Below are positions 25,628 to 34,120 of a stretch of 53,285 nucleotides of DNA, in pieces. Origin of the DNA: Mycolicibacterium sp. (GTDB taxonomy: Bacteria > Actinomycetota > Actinomycetes > Mycobacteriales > Mycobacteriaceae); assembly GCF_016462945.1 (NCBI RefSeq), contig NZ_JAEMSG010000007.1, positions 1 to 53,285 of the forward strand, written 5' to 3'. Position 1 is the stretch's first letter; each line of letters opens with the position of its first letter. Under the pieces are notes generated by a model. The model was not told the origin of the DNA, searched no databases, and worked only from the letters and a program-made list of their open reading frames with translations. The position numbers and the translations under genes were made by a program.

Positions 25628-26245
25628 GTGCGGGACAACTCGGCGCGGGCCGCCACCCACAGGGTCGCCACGGCCCTGCGGTGGGTCGGGTTGTGGTGCG
25701 CCGCGACGGCGTTGTTGGCCTATATGGGCACGCTGAACAGAGCTGCGTGGGTGCCCGCGGGTGTCACCGCATCATTGGCGATCCTGGCCTCCTGGCGCTG
25801 GTGGCTAGTCTGGCTGGAGGAGCGCCGCCGCAGCCGACACGATGCGCTGTACCGGGCCTCGGGGCAGGCAGCCGTCGACGAGATGGCCGGCGTGGACTTC
25901 GAACACTATGTCGCCGCCGTTCTGCGCGGAGTGGGCTACACCGTCGAGGTCACCAAAGCCAGCGGCGACTTCGGGGTGGATCTGATCGCCGCCAAGGACG
26001 GTGTCCGCACTGCCGTGCAATGCAAACGGCAGGCTCGCGCGGTCGACGGGTCGGCGATCCAGCAGGTGGTCGCTGGCGCTGCCGTGCACGACTGCACGGC
26101 GACGATGGTGGTGTCGAATCACCGTTACACAAAGGCGGCCAGGAGTCTCGCCGAGGTACACGGGTGCGTTCTCATCGATCGGGTGCGGCTGGCACGGATG
26201 GCCCGGTCGCGCAGATCTCAGGTACCGACGAATCGGTCGCGATAG
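25628..26245 (+). CDS. Membrane-anchored Mrr-type restriction endonuclease
   Basis: A 205-residue protein. Two transmembrane helices (about 15-35 and 42-62) precede a PD-(D/E)XK nuclease domain of the Mrr_cat type (about 85-190). Catalytic elements visible are FEHYVAAVLRGVGY, the GDFGVDLIA Asp and the QCKR Gln/Lys pair. Mrr proteins cut foreign or methylated DNA; membrane-anchored forms are common in actinobacteria and need not be true restriction enzymes. No methyltransferase partner is adjacent. Its 3' end overlaps the convergent sulfotransferase by 28 nt. Confidence 0.8.
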   Translation: MRDNSARAATHRVATALRWVGLWCAATALLAYMGTLNRAAWVPAGVTASLAILASWRWWLVWLEERRRSRHDALYRASGQAAVDEMAGVDFEHYVAAVLRGVGYTVEVTKASGDFGVDLIAAKDGVRTAVQCKRQARAVDGSAIQQVVAGAAVHDCTATMVVSNHRYTKAARSLAEVHGCVLIDRVRLARMARSRRSQVPTNRSR

Positions 26246-27462
26246 CCGCGCAATCGCTGCGCGACGTCATCGGGGTCCAGACCTACCTGGGCGAGGTCGT
26301 AGATCACCTCGCCGTGGCGGCCACGTGGATGTGCGGTGGTGAATCGCGCCATCGCAGCGTGAACATCCGCACCGAACGGTTGACCGGCCCGGTCGTAGAT
26401 CGCCGTCAGCGTGCCTTGCTCGTCGGCCATGAAGTCGGTGAACCGCACATCAATCGATTGCTCGGCAGGTAACACATCGCGATCGCGCAGACACCCGTTC
26501 AGCAGGTCTGCAGCGCGGTTCATCCAGTACCGCCCGATCACAAACGGATCGGGGTGATCGCATGCCATTCGCGTCCCATAGGCGACCATGGTGACCATCG
26601 AGCGGGTCACCTCGACCGGATCACGATGTGTGACAACGAAAGTCGCATCCGGAAACACGGTGAAGAGAGCAGGGAACTGCTCGAGATGCTGTGGTGACTT
26701 CAGCACCCACCGGGTACCGCCGCGCAGCCACTGCAGGGCCTGCAGGCTGCGCTTGAGGTAGAGGTATGAGGGCAGCTGGTCATGCGACCTGTAGTGCGCA
26801 GCAAAAGTGGGGACCTGGTAGGTGGTCTCGAACAACATGCCGGAGATATCGTTGGCCAGTAGCTGAATCTCTTCGTGCGCATGATCGACAGTCATTTCAT
26901 GCATCCGCTTGAACTCCGGCATGGTCGCATCGAGTAACTCCAGACCGGTCGCACAGCGGTCCCGGCGCCCATGATCGTCGATCTCGCCAGGTGCGGGGAA
27001 CGGTTCGAGGCTTTCCCAGTAGGGCAGGGAACGGATAGCGGGATCGGCGGCGATCAGGTTGTGCAGATGGGTGGTGCCACTGCGGGGCAAGCCGCCAATG
27101 ATGATCGGCCGGTCGATCACCATGGACTCGATCTCGGGATGCTCGGCGATCAGGGCTTCCAGCCGTAGCCGGTTCACCAGGTTGCCCACCAGTTGCTCGA
27201 ACACGATCGCCACACCGGTCACCGAAAGGTCGGCTTCAGTGCGAAGAGCCTCGCACAGCACTGTCAGGCGCTCGCGGAAGCCGGGATCACCCCGGTGACT
27301 CAGACCGGTGCGTTCCGAGGCGGTGGACATCAGTGCCTGCGGCGTCAGTTCCAGCGCGGCACCATAGGCCGCGAGCGCCGCTCGGATCGGATGCGATGCC
27401 TCCGGATAGACGGGGTCGGCGAGGTCGTCGAGTGCGATCGGTTCCGGACAGGGGGTTTTCAC
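26218..27462 (-). CDS. Sulfotransferase family protein
   Basis: A 414-residue PAPS-dependent sulfotransferase-like protein. The 5'-phosphosulfate loop is GLPRSGTTHLHN (about 124-135), and the 3'-phosphate segment is around VVTHRDPVEVTRSMV (about 275-290). Mycobacteria have many such 'Stf-like' enzymes of unknown acceptor, likely lipids or sterols. Start GTG at 27462 overlaps the stop of the upstream DUF1214 gene by 4 nt (GTGA), showing coupling. Confidence 0.85.
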   Translation of the reverse strand: MKTPCPEPIALDDLADPVYPEASHPIRAALAAYGAALELTPQALMSTASERTGLSHRGDPGFRERLTVLCEALRTEADLSVTGVAIVFEQLVGNLVNRLRLEALIAEHPEIESMVIDRPIIIGGLPRSGTTHLHNLIAADPAIRSLPYWESLEPFPAPGEIDDHGRRDRCATGLELLDATMPEFKRMHEMTVDHAHEEIQLLANDISGMLFETTYQVPTFAAHYRSHDQLPSYLYLKRSLQALQWLRGGTRWVLKSPQHLEQFPALFTVFPDATFVVTHRDPVEVTRSMVTMVAYGTRMACDHPDPFVIGRYWMNRAADLLNGCLRDRDVLPAEQSIDVRFTDFMADEQGTLTAIYDRAGQPFGADVHAAMARFTTAHPRGRHGEVIYDLAQVGLDPDDVAQRLRGYRDRFVGT

Positions 27463-28547
27463 GCGCGGATCTCGGCAGCCTTGACCACCCGGCACACCGG
27501 TCGATGTGGTGTCGCATCGGGCAGGAACCAGCGCAACCAGATCAGACCCTTCGATCGGCCCGCGGTCCAGACCCAGTTGGGATGGCCGGGGTCGCTGTCA
27601 CTGACCACGATTCGCCACGATCCGTCCGGTTCGTAGGTGATATGCGCACCATTAATGGTGACCCTCGCGTGGGTGACTCTCTGATAGGTGTAGTCGTAGG
27701 TGTGCAGGAACGGGTTCCACAGGCAGAGATTCCAGAACACGCACTCCGGTGAGGTTCCCTCGATCACCAGCGCCTCGTCGGCTTCGAGTTCATAGGCACC
27801 CATCGCGTAGGCGGCGTCGGCGGCCGACCAGCCGTAGGCGTGCTCGGGTACCGGATAGGGCTCGGCGATCTCGTTGGGTGGCGAGATCCGGGTGGGGATG
27901 AACGAGCACTGCTCGGTGATCCACGTGCGCGCAGCACGCAGCCGCCGGGCGAGATCGGCCCGGCTGTCATGGCGACATGGCGGCGGATCAACCGCCTCGA
28001 TCTTCCAGTGCGCCCGTCGGTCGGTGTCGGGGTCGTCGAGGTAGTCGCGGGTGAGTGCGACGACGGCGTCGGCGTCGAGGGTGAGGCCCGGCTGCGCACC
28101 CAGGGGCTCAGGGGAGAGCATGAACTCGAAGTTCCCGTCGGCGTCGAACGACAGTGACCGGTCGTTGAGCGTGCCAACGATTCGATTGCTGTAGTGGCCG
28201 TCATCCGGACCGCCGTAGACGGTGATGGACAGGTACACCGAGTCCCCGCGATTCCCGCTCACCCGATAGCTGCGGTGGGGATCGATGGGTGCGAGTTGGT
28301 AGAAAGCGTCGGAGTTGTCTCCGCCCCACTTCTGGTACGGGCCGATGACGTCGACGAGGCGGGGGTTGTCCTTGTCGCCCCACACGTAGGCATCGACCGC
28401 CACTCGGAGCAGGCTGAATGTCAGCCGGTAGCCGTCGAGCAGATCGGGTTCCTCCAGCGGCGGATCCGCCGCCAGGAATTTCGCCTCGATGGTCGCGAGC
28501 TCGGCGAGCAGCCCATGGAAAGCCTGCGCGAGTTCGTCATCAGCCAC
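27459..28547 (-). CDS. DUF1214 domain-containing protein
   Basis: A roughly 362-residue soluble protein. The C-terminal third (residues 230-350) carries the DUF1214 beta-sandwich, including the AYAMGAYELEADEALVIEG region and the NWVWTAGRSKGLIWLRW ending. The N-terminal part resembles DUF1254-associated segments (YQKWGGDNSDAFY, VYGGPDDGHY). No activity is known. GTG at 28547 is preferred over GTG at 28556: AAAGGAG ends 8 nt before the former and abuts the latter. The coupling to the sulfotransferase suggests a shared substrate. Confidence 0.75.
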   Translation of the reverse strand: MADDELAQAFHGLLAELATIEAKFLAADPPLEEPDLLDGYRLTFSLLRVAVDAYVWGDKDNPRLVDVIGPYQKWGGDNSDAFYQLAPIDPHRSYRVSGNRGDSVYLSITVYGGPDDGHYSNRIVGTLNDRSLSFDADGNFEFMLSPEPLGAQPGLTLDADAVVALTRDYLDDPDTDRRAHWKIEAVDPPPCRHDSRADLARRLRAARTWITEQCSFIPTRISPPNEIAEPYPVPEHAYGWSAADAAYAMGAYELEADEALVIEGTSPECVFWNLCLWNPFLHTYDYTYQRVTHARVTINGAHITYEPDGSWRIVVSDSDPGHPNWVWTAGRSKGLIWLRWFLPDATPHRPVCRVVKAAEIRA

Positions 28548-28562
28548 GCCCTGCACTCCTTT

Positions 28563-28587
28563 CGGTATGTCGGGGCCAACGGTATGT
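28563..28587. repeat. Direct repeat upstream of the DUF1214-sulfotransferase operon
   Basis: CGGTATGT occurs at 28563-28570 and again at 28580-28587 (17-nt period), just before the operon start at 28547. It could be a repressor site or part of the promoter; only the repeat itself is certain. Confidence 0.4.
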
Positions 28588-28697
28588 GGTGACGAACCGT
28601 CGTCTTACGCTTTTCTGACCGAGGGCCGAAATCCCTGGCGGCCACCGCCGGGTGCCCCTAGCCTCGAACTACACGCTCGTCACTCGAGAGGACTCGC

Positions 28698-29201
28698 ATG
28701 AATACACCGATCAAAGCCCTGATCAGGTCACTGGCCCTGGTACTGGCGGTGGTGGGGTTGACCTTCGGCATCGCGCAACCGGCCCCGGCGGCCGCCGCTG
28801 ATCTGAACTTCACCGGGACCACCCTGAGCGGTGCACCCTTCAACGGCGCGAGCCTGCAGGGCAAACCCGCGGTGCTGTGGTTCTGGACGCCGTGGTGCCC
28901 ATTCTGCAATCAGGAGGCGCCCAACGTCAGCGCGGTTGCGGCCGCTAATCCGAAGGTGACCTTCGTCGGTGTGTCCACCCGGTCCGATGTGGGCGCCATG
29001 CAGAACTTCGTCTCGAAGTACAACCTCAACTTCACTAATCTCAATGATGCCGACGGATCCATCTGGGCCAGGTTCAACGTGCCGTGGCAGCCCGCCTACG
29101 TGTTCCTGCGCGCCGACGGAACGTCAACCTTCGTGAACAATCCGGTCTCGGCGATGTCCCAGCAAGAGCTGAGCGACCGGGTGCAAGCACTGACGTCCTG
29201 A
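28698..29201 (+). CDS. mpt53: Secreted DsbE-like thiol-disulfide oxidoreductase, Mpt53 type
   Basis: A 167-residue exported thioredoxin-fold protein. The signal peptide covers residues 1-34 and the active site WCPFC has Cys67/Cys70. Segments such as TLSGAPFNGASLQGKPAVLWFW and MQNFVSKYNLNFTNLNDADG match M. tuberculosis Mpt53 (Rv2878c). It oxidises or isomerises disulfides in exported proteins. GAGAGGA lies just before the ATG. The CcdA-like membrane gene follows after 2 nt, the same pair as Rv2878c-Rv2877c. Confidence 0.92.
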   Translation: MNTPIKALIRSLALVLAVVGLTFGIAQPAPAAAADLNFTGTTLSGAPFNGASLQGKPAVLWFWTPWCPFCNQEAPNVSAVAAANPKVTFVGVSTRSDVGAMQNFVSKYNLNFTNLNDADGSIWARFNVPWQPAYVFLRADGTSTFVNNPVSAMSQQELSDRVQALTS

Positions 29202-29203
29202 CG

Positions 29204-30061
29204 TTGGATCAGAACCTCGTCGGTTTGGCCTTCGTCGCCGGCATGGTGGCGGCCTTCAACCCGTGCGGCTTCGCCATGCTGCCTGCTTACCTCACTCTGG
29301 TCATTGATCCGCAGGGCAGCAGCCAACTCACCGCGGTGAGTCGGGCGCTGGCCGCCACCGCGGCGATGGCATTGGGTTTCCTGGCCGTATTCGGGTCGTT
29401 CGGCCTGTTGACGGTGTCGGTGGCATCGACGGTTCAGCGCTACCTGCCGTATGTGACGTTGGCGATTGGGGTGGCGCTCGTCGGCCTCGGGATCTGGTTC
29501 GTGTCCGGCCGAGAGATCCGCATGCCGAATATGGTGGGCAACAGCGGACGGTGGGCGCCGACGGCGCGGCTGGGATCGATGTTCGGCTACGGCGTCGGCT
29601 ACGCGATCGCATCGCTGTCGTGCACCATCGGCCCGTTCCTGGCGGTCACCGGCAGCAGCCTGCGCAAGGGTTCGCCGGCCCAGGGCGTGCTGGTCTATCT
29701 GGCATACGCGGCCGGTATCGCGCTTGTCGTCGGCGTCCTCGCCGTGGCGGTGGCGCTGGCTAGTTCCTCGTTGGTCGACCGGATGCGAACCGTGCTTCCC
29801 TACATCAACCGGATCAGCGGCCTGATCCTGGTGGTGGTTGGTCTGTATGTCGGCTACTACGGCTTCTACGAGATTCGGCTGTTCACCGCCAACGGCAGCG
29901 CCGACGATCCCGTCATCAGCGGCGCGGGGCGACTGCAGCGTGTCCTGGCAGGCTGGGTCTACCAGCATGGCGGCTGGCCCTGGCTGCTGGTACTGGGTGC
30001 GCTTATCGCGGCCGCGGGGGCGATGTGGACACGGCGGCGCCGACGGCGCACACCCCGGTAG
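29204..30061 (+). CDS. CcdA/DipZ-like transmembrane electron-transfer protein
   Basis: A 285-residue membrane protein with six conserved helices plus two C-terminal ones and a basic tail. The two redox cysteines are at GMVAAFNPCGFAMLPAYL (helix 1) and ASLSCTIGPFLAV (helix 4), the hallmark of CcdA. It moves electrons from cytosolic thioredoxin to extracytoplasmic partners, here probably Mpt53. The start is TTG at 29204, 2 nt after the mpt53 stop, so translation is coupled. Confidence 0.88.
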   Translation: MDQNLVGLAFVAGMVAAFNPCGFAMLPAYLTLVIDPQGSSQLTAVSRALAATAAMALGFLAVFGSFGLLTVSVASTVQRYLPYVTLAIGVALVGLGIWFVSGREIRMPNMVGNSGRWAPTARLGSMFGYGVGYAIASLSCTIGPFLAVTGSSLRKGSPAQGVLVYLAYAAGIALVVGVLAVAVALASSSLVDRMRTVLPYINRISGLILVVVGLYVGYYGFYEIRLFTANGSADDPVISGAGRLQRVLAGWVYQHGGWPWLLVLGALIAAAGAMWTRRRRRRTPR

Positions 30062-30126
30062 CCGATTCCGCCGATATACTCGGCGTCTACCGCCTGCTGG
30101 GCCGTGCCGATGAGAGGACCCCACAG

Positions 30127-30417
30127 ATGAGTCAGTTCGCCCGCACCTGGGTTGCCGCCGCGGCGGCCGTCCTCGGCCTCGTCACGGTGCCTGCGGCCAT
30201 CGTCACCATCGCGCCCAGCGGTGCGGCCAATGCGGACGTGTGCGCCAGTGCGGGCCGGCGGATTTCGGTCAGCGGATGCGCGAATCTTTCCGATGTGATG
30301 GCACCATACGTCGTCCAACCCGATGCCTACGCACCTCTGCCCGGCGACTTCACGCCCAATGTCAACGCGTGCGTGGGTTACAACGGCCGATGGGTGGACG
30401 CCAGCACCTGCCGTTAG
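30127..30417 (+). CDS. Small secreted protein, function unknown
   Basis: A 96-residue exported protein with a signal peptide (residues 1-37, ending SGAANAD). The mature part of about 59 residues has four cysteines (DVCASAG, SGCANL, NACVGY, STCR), probably two disulfides. ATG at 30127 follows GAGAGGA, and a TATACT box lies about 50 nt upstream. It is followed by a strong hairpin terminator. No function recognised. Confidence 0.65.
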   Translation: MSQFARTWVAAAAAVLGLVTVPAAIVTIAPSGAANADVCASAGRRISVSGCANLSDVMAPYVVQPDAYAPLPGDFTPNVNACVGYNGRWVDASTCR

Positions 30418-30426
30418 CCACGACGA

Positions 30427-30471
30427 AACGAACTCCCCCCGTCGGCATCACGCCGGCGGGGGGAGTTCGTT
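30427..30471. terminator. Strong bidirectional hairpin terminator
   Basis: A 20-bp stem (30427-30446 with 30452-30471) closes a 5-nt loop ATCAC; it is perfect apart from one T:G position. A C6/G6 block sits in the middle of the stem. It separates two convergent transcripts (30417 and katG ending at 30488). There is no T-tract, as is usual for mycobacterial terminators. Confidence 0.8.
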
Positions 30472-30487
30472 ACCTGAGCCTCTACTT

Positions 30488-32659
30488 CTAGTTCTTAACG
30501 TCGAACCGGTCGAGGTCCATCACCTTGGACCATGCCGCGGCGAAGTCGCGTACGAACTTCTCCTTGGCATCGTCCTCGGCGTACACCTCGGCCAGCGCAC
30601 GCAACTGAGAGTTTGACCCGAAAATCAGGTCCACGCGGCTGCCGGTCCACTTGTCCTTGCCACTCACTCGATCCTTGCCCACGTAGGTTCCGTCATCCTT
30701 CGGCGACGGTGACCACTCGGTGTCCATATCGAGAATGTTGACAAAGTAGTCGTTGCTCAGCCGACCCGGCTTGTCGGTGAGCACTCCGAGTTTCGAGTCC
30801 TTGAAGTTGGCTCCGAGAACCCGCAGCCCACCCACCAGAACCGTCATCTCCGGCGGGGTCAGCGTCAGCAGATTGGCCCGGTCGATCAGCATGTACTCGG
30901 CCGGCAGTGGATTGCCCTTGCCGGCGAAGTTGCGGAAACCGTCGGACTTCGGCTCCAGGTACGCGAACGACTCGATATCGGTCGTCTCGTGGGTGGCGTC
31001 ACCGCGACCGGGGGTGAAGGGCACCGTGACGCTGACCCCGGCATCCCTGGCCGCCTTCTCGACAGCCGCGACACCGCCGAGCACGACGATATCGGCGAAC
31101 GACACCGCGGTACCGGACGCCTTCTGGATTTCTTCCAGCTTGCGCACCACCTGGGCGAGTTCGTCGGGCTCGTTGGATTCCCAGCCGGCCTGCGGCTGCA
31201 GGCGAATCCGACCACCGTTGGCGCCACCGCGCTTGTCACTATCGCGGTACGACGCGGCCGCCTTCCACGCGGTCGAAACCAACTGCGGCACAGTCAGACC
31301 CGAGGACAGAATCTGCTCCTTGAGCGCGGTGACATCCTTTGCGCTGAGTTTGCTCTGGCCGGCAGGAACGTTGTCCTGCCAGAGCAGAGCCTCCTTGGGA
31401 ACTAGGGGCCCCACATAACGGGCGACCGGCCCCATATCGCGGTGGATCAGCTTGAACCAGGCCCGGGCGAACGCGTCCGCGAGTTCCTCGGGATGATCCA
31501 GCCAGCGACGGGTAATGGGCCCGTAGATCGGATCCACCCGCATCGACAGATCCGTGGTCAGCATCGACGGGTTGGTCCGACCCGAACCGAAGGCCTCGGG
31601 GGCGGCGTCAGAGCCCGCACCGTCCTTGGGCTTCCACTGGTGCGCACCGGTGGGGCTGGCGGTCAGTTCCCACTCGTAGCCGTAGAGGTTCTCCAAGTAG
31701 CCGTTATCCCACCTGGTTGGGTTGGATGTCCAGATCACCTCCAGACCGCTGGTGACAGCATCCTTACCGACACCGCTGCCGAAGGCACTTTTCCAGCCCA
31801 GGCCTTGCAACTCGATCGGGGCGGCCTCCGGTTCCGGGCCGACGGTTCCGTCGCCACCGGCGCCGTGGGTCTTGCCGAAGGCGTGTCCGCCGACGATCAG
31901 TGCCGCGGTTTCCACGTCGTTCATCGCCATCCGGCCGAACGTCTCGCGGATATCCATCGCGGCGGCCAACGGATCAGGCACACCCTCGGGGCCCTCGGGA
32001 TTGACGTAGATCAGGCCCATCGTGGTCGCGCCCAGCGGGTTCTCCAAGACACGATCGCCGGTGTAGCGCGCGCTGGTCCCCAACCAGGTGTCCTCGGAAC
32101 CCCAGTAGATGTCCTCGTCCGGCTGCCAGCGGTCTTGGCGGCCGAACGCGAACCCGAAGGTCGTGAAGCCCATCGCGTCCATGGCGTGGTTGCCGGCGAA
32201 GATCATCAGATCCGCCCAGGACAGACTCTTTCCGTACTTCTTCTTGATCGGCCACAGCAATCGGCGCGCCTTATCCAGGCTGGTGTTATCCGGCCAGCTG
32301 TTGATCGGTGCGAAGCGCTGCATACCGGAGCCGGCGCCACCGCGGCCATCCTGCACCCGGTAGGTGCCTGCCGAGTGCCACGCCATCCGCACGAAGAACG
32401 GACCGTAGTTGCCGTAGTCGGCGGGCCACCAATCCTTTGAATCAGTCATGACCGATTCGACATCGGCCTTGAGTTCATCGACGTCGATGGTCGCCACCGC
32501 GGCGGCGTAATCGAAATCGGAATCCATCGGATTGTTCTCGGCGGGGTACTTCACCAGCATCTTCAGGTTGATCTGGTCGGGCCACCAATCGCGGTTGCTG
32601 CCTCCCTCGACGGGCGGCCTGATCCGCATGGGGCAGCCCTCGGTGTTTTCCTCAGCCAT
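30488..32659 (-). CDS. katG: Catalase-peroxidase KatG
   Basis: A 723-residue heme enzyme that removes H2O2 and, in M. tuberculosis, activates isoniazid. Distal residues Arg91, Trp94 and His95 are in [11 protein letters not shown], and the proximal His259 is in [10 protein letters not shown]. The Met-Tyr-Trp crosslink residues are present: Trp94, Tyr218 (GLIYVNPEG) and Met244. The position equal to Ser315 of M. tuberculosis KatG is Ser304 (VTSGLEV), the wild-type state. The C-terminal inactive peroxidase-like domain is complete. ATG at 32659 follows GAAAGGAAA. It lies 36 nt downstream of furA and is cotranscribed with it. Confidence 0.97.
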   Translation of the reverse strand: MAEENTEGCPMRIRPPVEGGSNRDWWPDQINLKMLVKYPAENNPMDSDFDYAAAVATIDVDELKADVESVMTDSKDWWPADYGNYGPFFVRMAWHSAGTYRVQDGRGGAGSGMQRFAPINSWPDNTSLDKARRLLWPIKKKYGKSLSWADLMIFAGNHAMDAMGFTTFGFAFGRQDRWQPDEDIYWGSEDTWLGTSARYTGDRVLENPLGATTMGLIYVNPEGPEGVPDPLAAAMDIRETFGRMAMNDVETAALIVGGHAFGKTHGAGGDGTVGPEPEAAPIELQGLGWKSAFGSGVGKDAVTSGLEVIWTSNPTRWDNGYLENLYGYEWELTASPTGAHQWKPKDGAGSDAAPEAFGSGRTNPSMLTTDLSMRVDPIYGPITRRWLDHPEELADAFARAWFKLIHRDMGPVARYVGPLVPKEALLWQDNVPAGQSKLSAKDVTALKEQILSSGLTVPQLVSTAWKAAASYRDSDKRGGANGGRIRLQPQAGWESNEPDELAQVVRKLEEIQKASGTAVSFADIVVLGGVAAVEKAARDAGVSVTVPFTPGRGDATHETTDIESFAYLEPKSDGFRNFAGKGNPLPAEYMLIDRANLLTLTPPEMTVLVGGLRVLGANFKDSKLGVLTDKPGRLSNDYFVNILDMDTEWSPSPKDDGTYVGKDRVSGKDKWTGSRVDLIFGSNSQLRALAEVYAEDDAKEKFVRDFAAAWSKVMDLDRFDVKN

Positions 32660-32695
32660 TGAATTTCCTTTCGGGAGTGGGGAAGCAAGCCGGGA

Positions 32696-33139
32696 TCACG
32701 GTTGTGATCGCGAAGGTTCTCGGGTCGAACAGTCCGAACACAGACCCCAGTAGATGACCTCAGCCTCGTCGAGAACGAAGCCGTGATCCACCGCCGCAGT
32801 CAGGCACGGTGCCTCGCCGACTGCGCAGTCGACATCTGCGATGACCCCGCAGGACCGGCAGACGACATGGTGGTGGTTATCGCTGACCCGCGACTCGTAA
32901 CGTGCCAGCGACCCCGAGGGCTGGATTCGCCGCAGCAGACCGGCGTCGGTCAGTGCGGCCAGGATGTCATAGACAGCCTGCCTGGATACCTCGGGAAGAT
33001 CGTTGCGCACCGCACCGAAGATGGTGTCCGTATCGGCGTGGGGGTGGGAGTGCACCGCATCAAGAACAGCGACGCGCGGACGGGTTACCCGGAGGTCGGA
33101 GTCGCGCAACTGATCAGCGAAATCTGACGGGGACGGCAC
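32696..33139 (-). CDS. furA: Ferric uptake regulator family repressor FurA
   Basis: A 147-residue Fur-family repressor of katG and itself. The winged helix is at residues 10-80 (LRVTRPRVAVLDAVHSHPHAD; SRQAVYDILAALTDAGL), the DNHHHVVCRSCG metal and Cys site is at about 86-97, and a second CxxC (LCSDCS) lies near the end. It matches M. tuberculosis FurA (Rv1909c) closely. GTG at 33139 gives the right length. Repression is expected through the AT-rich promoter directly upstream and is relieved by peroxide. Confidence 0.95.
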   Translation of the reverse strand: MPSPSDFADQLRDSDLRVTRPRVAVLDAVHSHPHADTDTIFGAVRNDLPEVSRQAVYDILAALTDAGLLRRIQPSGSLARYESRVSDNHHHVVCRSCGVIADVDCAVGEAPCLTAAVDHGFVLDEAEVIYWGLCSDCSTREPSRSQP

Positions 33140-33145
33140 CGGACG

Positions 33146-33174
33146 ATCCTGTCGCGTTTTCTGGAATGAGTCAA
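33146..33174 (-). promoter_or_regulatory. furA-katG promoter and FurA operator region
   Basis: On the minus strand TTGACT (33174-33169) is followed by 17 nt and then CAGGAT (33151-33146), which ends 6 nt before the GTG of furA, so the transcript is probably leaderless. The spacer CATTCCAGAAAA resembles the AT-rich FurA-binding stretch described upstream of mycobacterial furA. Confidence 0.7.
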
Positions 33175-33216
33175 GTGTTGATCCGCCAGGTTCTATCGTC
33201 GGTATGGTTGGGCCCC

Positions 33217-34110
33217 GTGCCACTCAGTACGGTCGCGCTCGAAATGGTGGCGCCCAACACCGGTCGCAGCCTGCCCGAACAACTCGAGGAGGCGCGCAAG
33301 GTCGCGCGGATCTCTGCCGAAGCCGGCATCGCCGATCTGATCGGCCACGTCATGATCCCGGGGATGATCGACGAGGACGATGATCGTCCCCTGGAGATGA
33401 AGCCCCGACTCGACGTCCTGGACTACTGGCAACTCATCTCCCCGGCGCTTCCCGGGGTCGGGGGTCTGTGCACACAGGTGACCGCATTCTCCGACGAGGC
33501 CGCACTGCGCCGGCGGCTCACGGATCTGATCGCGTCGGGTATGGACGGCATCGCCTTCGTCGGTGTACCCCGCACCATGAGCGATGGCGAGGGCGCCGGC
33601 GTGGCACCCACCGACGCATTGGCCCTCTACCGCGATGTCGTGCCCAACCGCGGTGCGATCCTGATTCCGACGCGAGCAGGCGAGGCTGAGCGATTCGGAT
33701 TCAAATGCAGGCAGGGCGCGACGTACGGTATGACGCAGTTGCTCTACTCCGACACCATCGTGAAGTTTTTGACAGAGTTCTCCAGGATCAGCGAGCAGCG
33801 CCCAGAGATCCTGCTGTCCTTCGGCTTCGTTCCTAAGGCGGAAAGCCGCGTGCGACTCATTGATTGGCTTATCAAGGATCCCGGCAACGCGGCTGTGGCG
33901 GCGGAACAGGATTTCGTCAAGACACTGGCCGCCACCGAGCCCGCCGATAGACGGCGCCTCATCGTCGATCTCTACAAGCGGGTGATCGACGGCGTTGTCG
34001 ATCTCGGCTATCCGCTCAGCATCCACTTCGAGGCCACCTACGGATATTCCGCGCCCGCCTTCGACACCTTCGCCGAGATGCTGGCCTACTGGTCGCCGCC
34101 GCACGCGTGA
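33217..34110 (+). CDS. Mycobacterial-type methylenetetrahydrofolate reductase (Rv2172c type), paralog
   Basis: A 297-residue TIM-barrel protein. Segments HVMIPGMIDEDDDRPLEMKP, GLCTQVTAF, GIAFVGVPRTMSDGEGAGVAPTDAL, RGAILIPTR and PGNAAVAAEQDFVK match Rv2172c, the non-canonical FMN-free NADH-dependent MTHFR of mycobacteria that makes 5-methyl-THF. Start GTG at 33217; TATGGT lies 8 nt upstream. It is followed 10 nt later by a MenC-like gene. Whether this is the main enzyme or a second copy cannot be told from the window; the odd partner suggests a specialised copy. Confidence 0.82.
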   Translation: MPLSTVALEMVAPNTGRSLPEQLEEARKVARISAEAGIADLIGHVMIPGMIDEDDDRPLEMKPRLDVLDYWQLISPALPGVGGLCTQVTAFSDEAALRRRLTDLIASGMDGIAFVGVPRTMSDGEGAGVAPTDALALYRDVVPNRGAILIPTRAGEAERFGFKCRQGATYGMTQLLYSDTIVKFLTEFSRISEQRPEILLSFGFVPKAESRVRLIDWLIKDPGNAAVAAEQDFVKTLAATEPADRRRLIVDLYKRVIDGVVDLGYPLSIHFEATYGYSAPAFDTFAEMLAYWSPPHA

Positions 34111-34120
34111 CGAGGCACGC

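Noticed and set aside
31442..32440. A 332-codon frame antisense to katG.
   Set aside because: No domain or ribosome-binding site, and katG is certain; a shadow frame.
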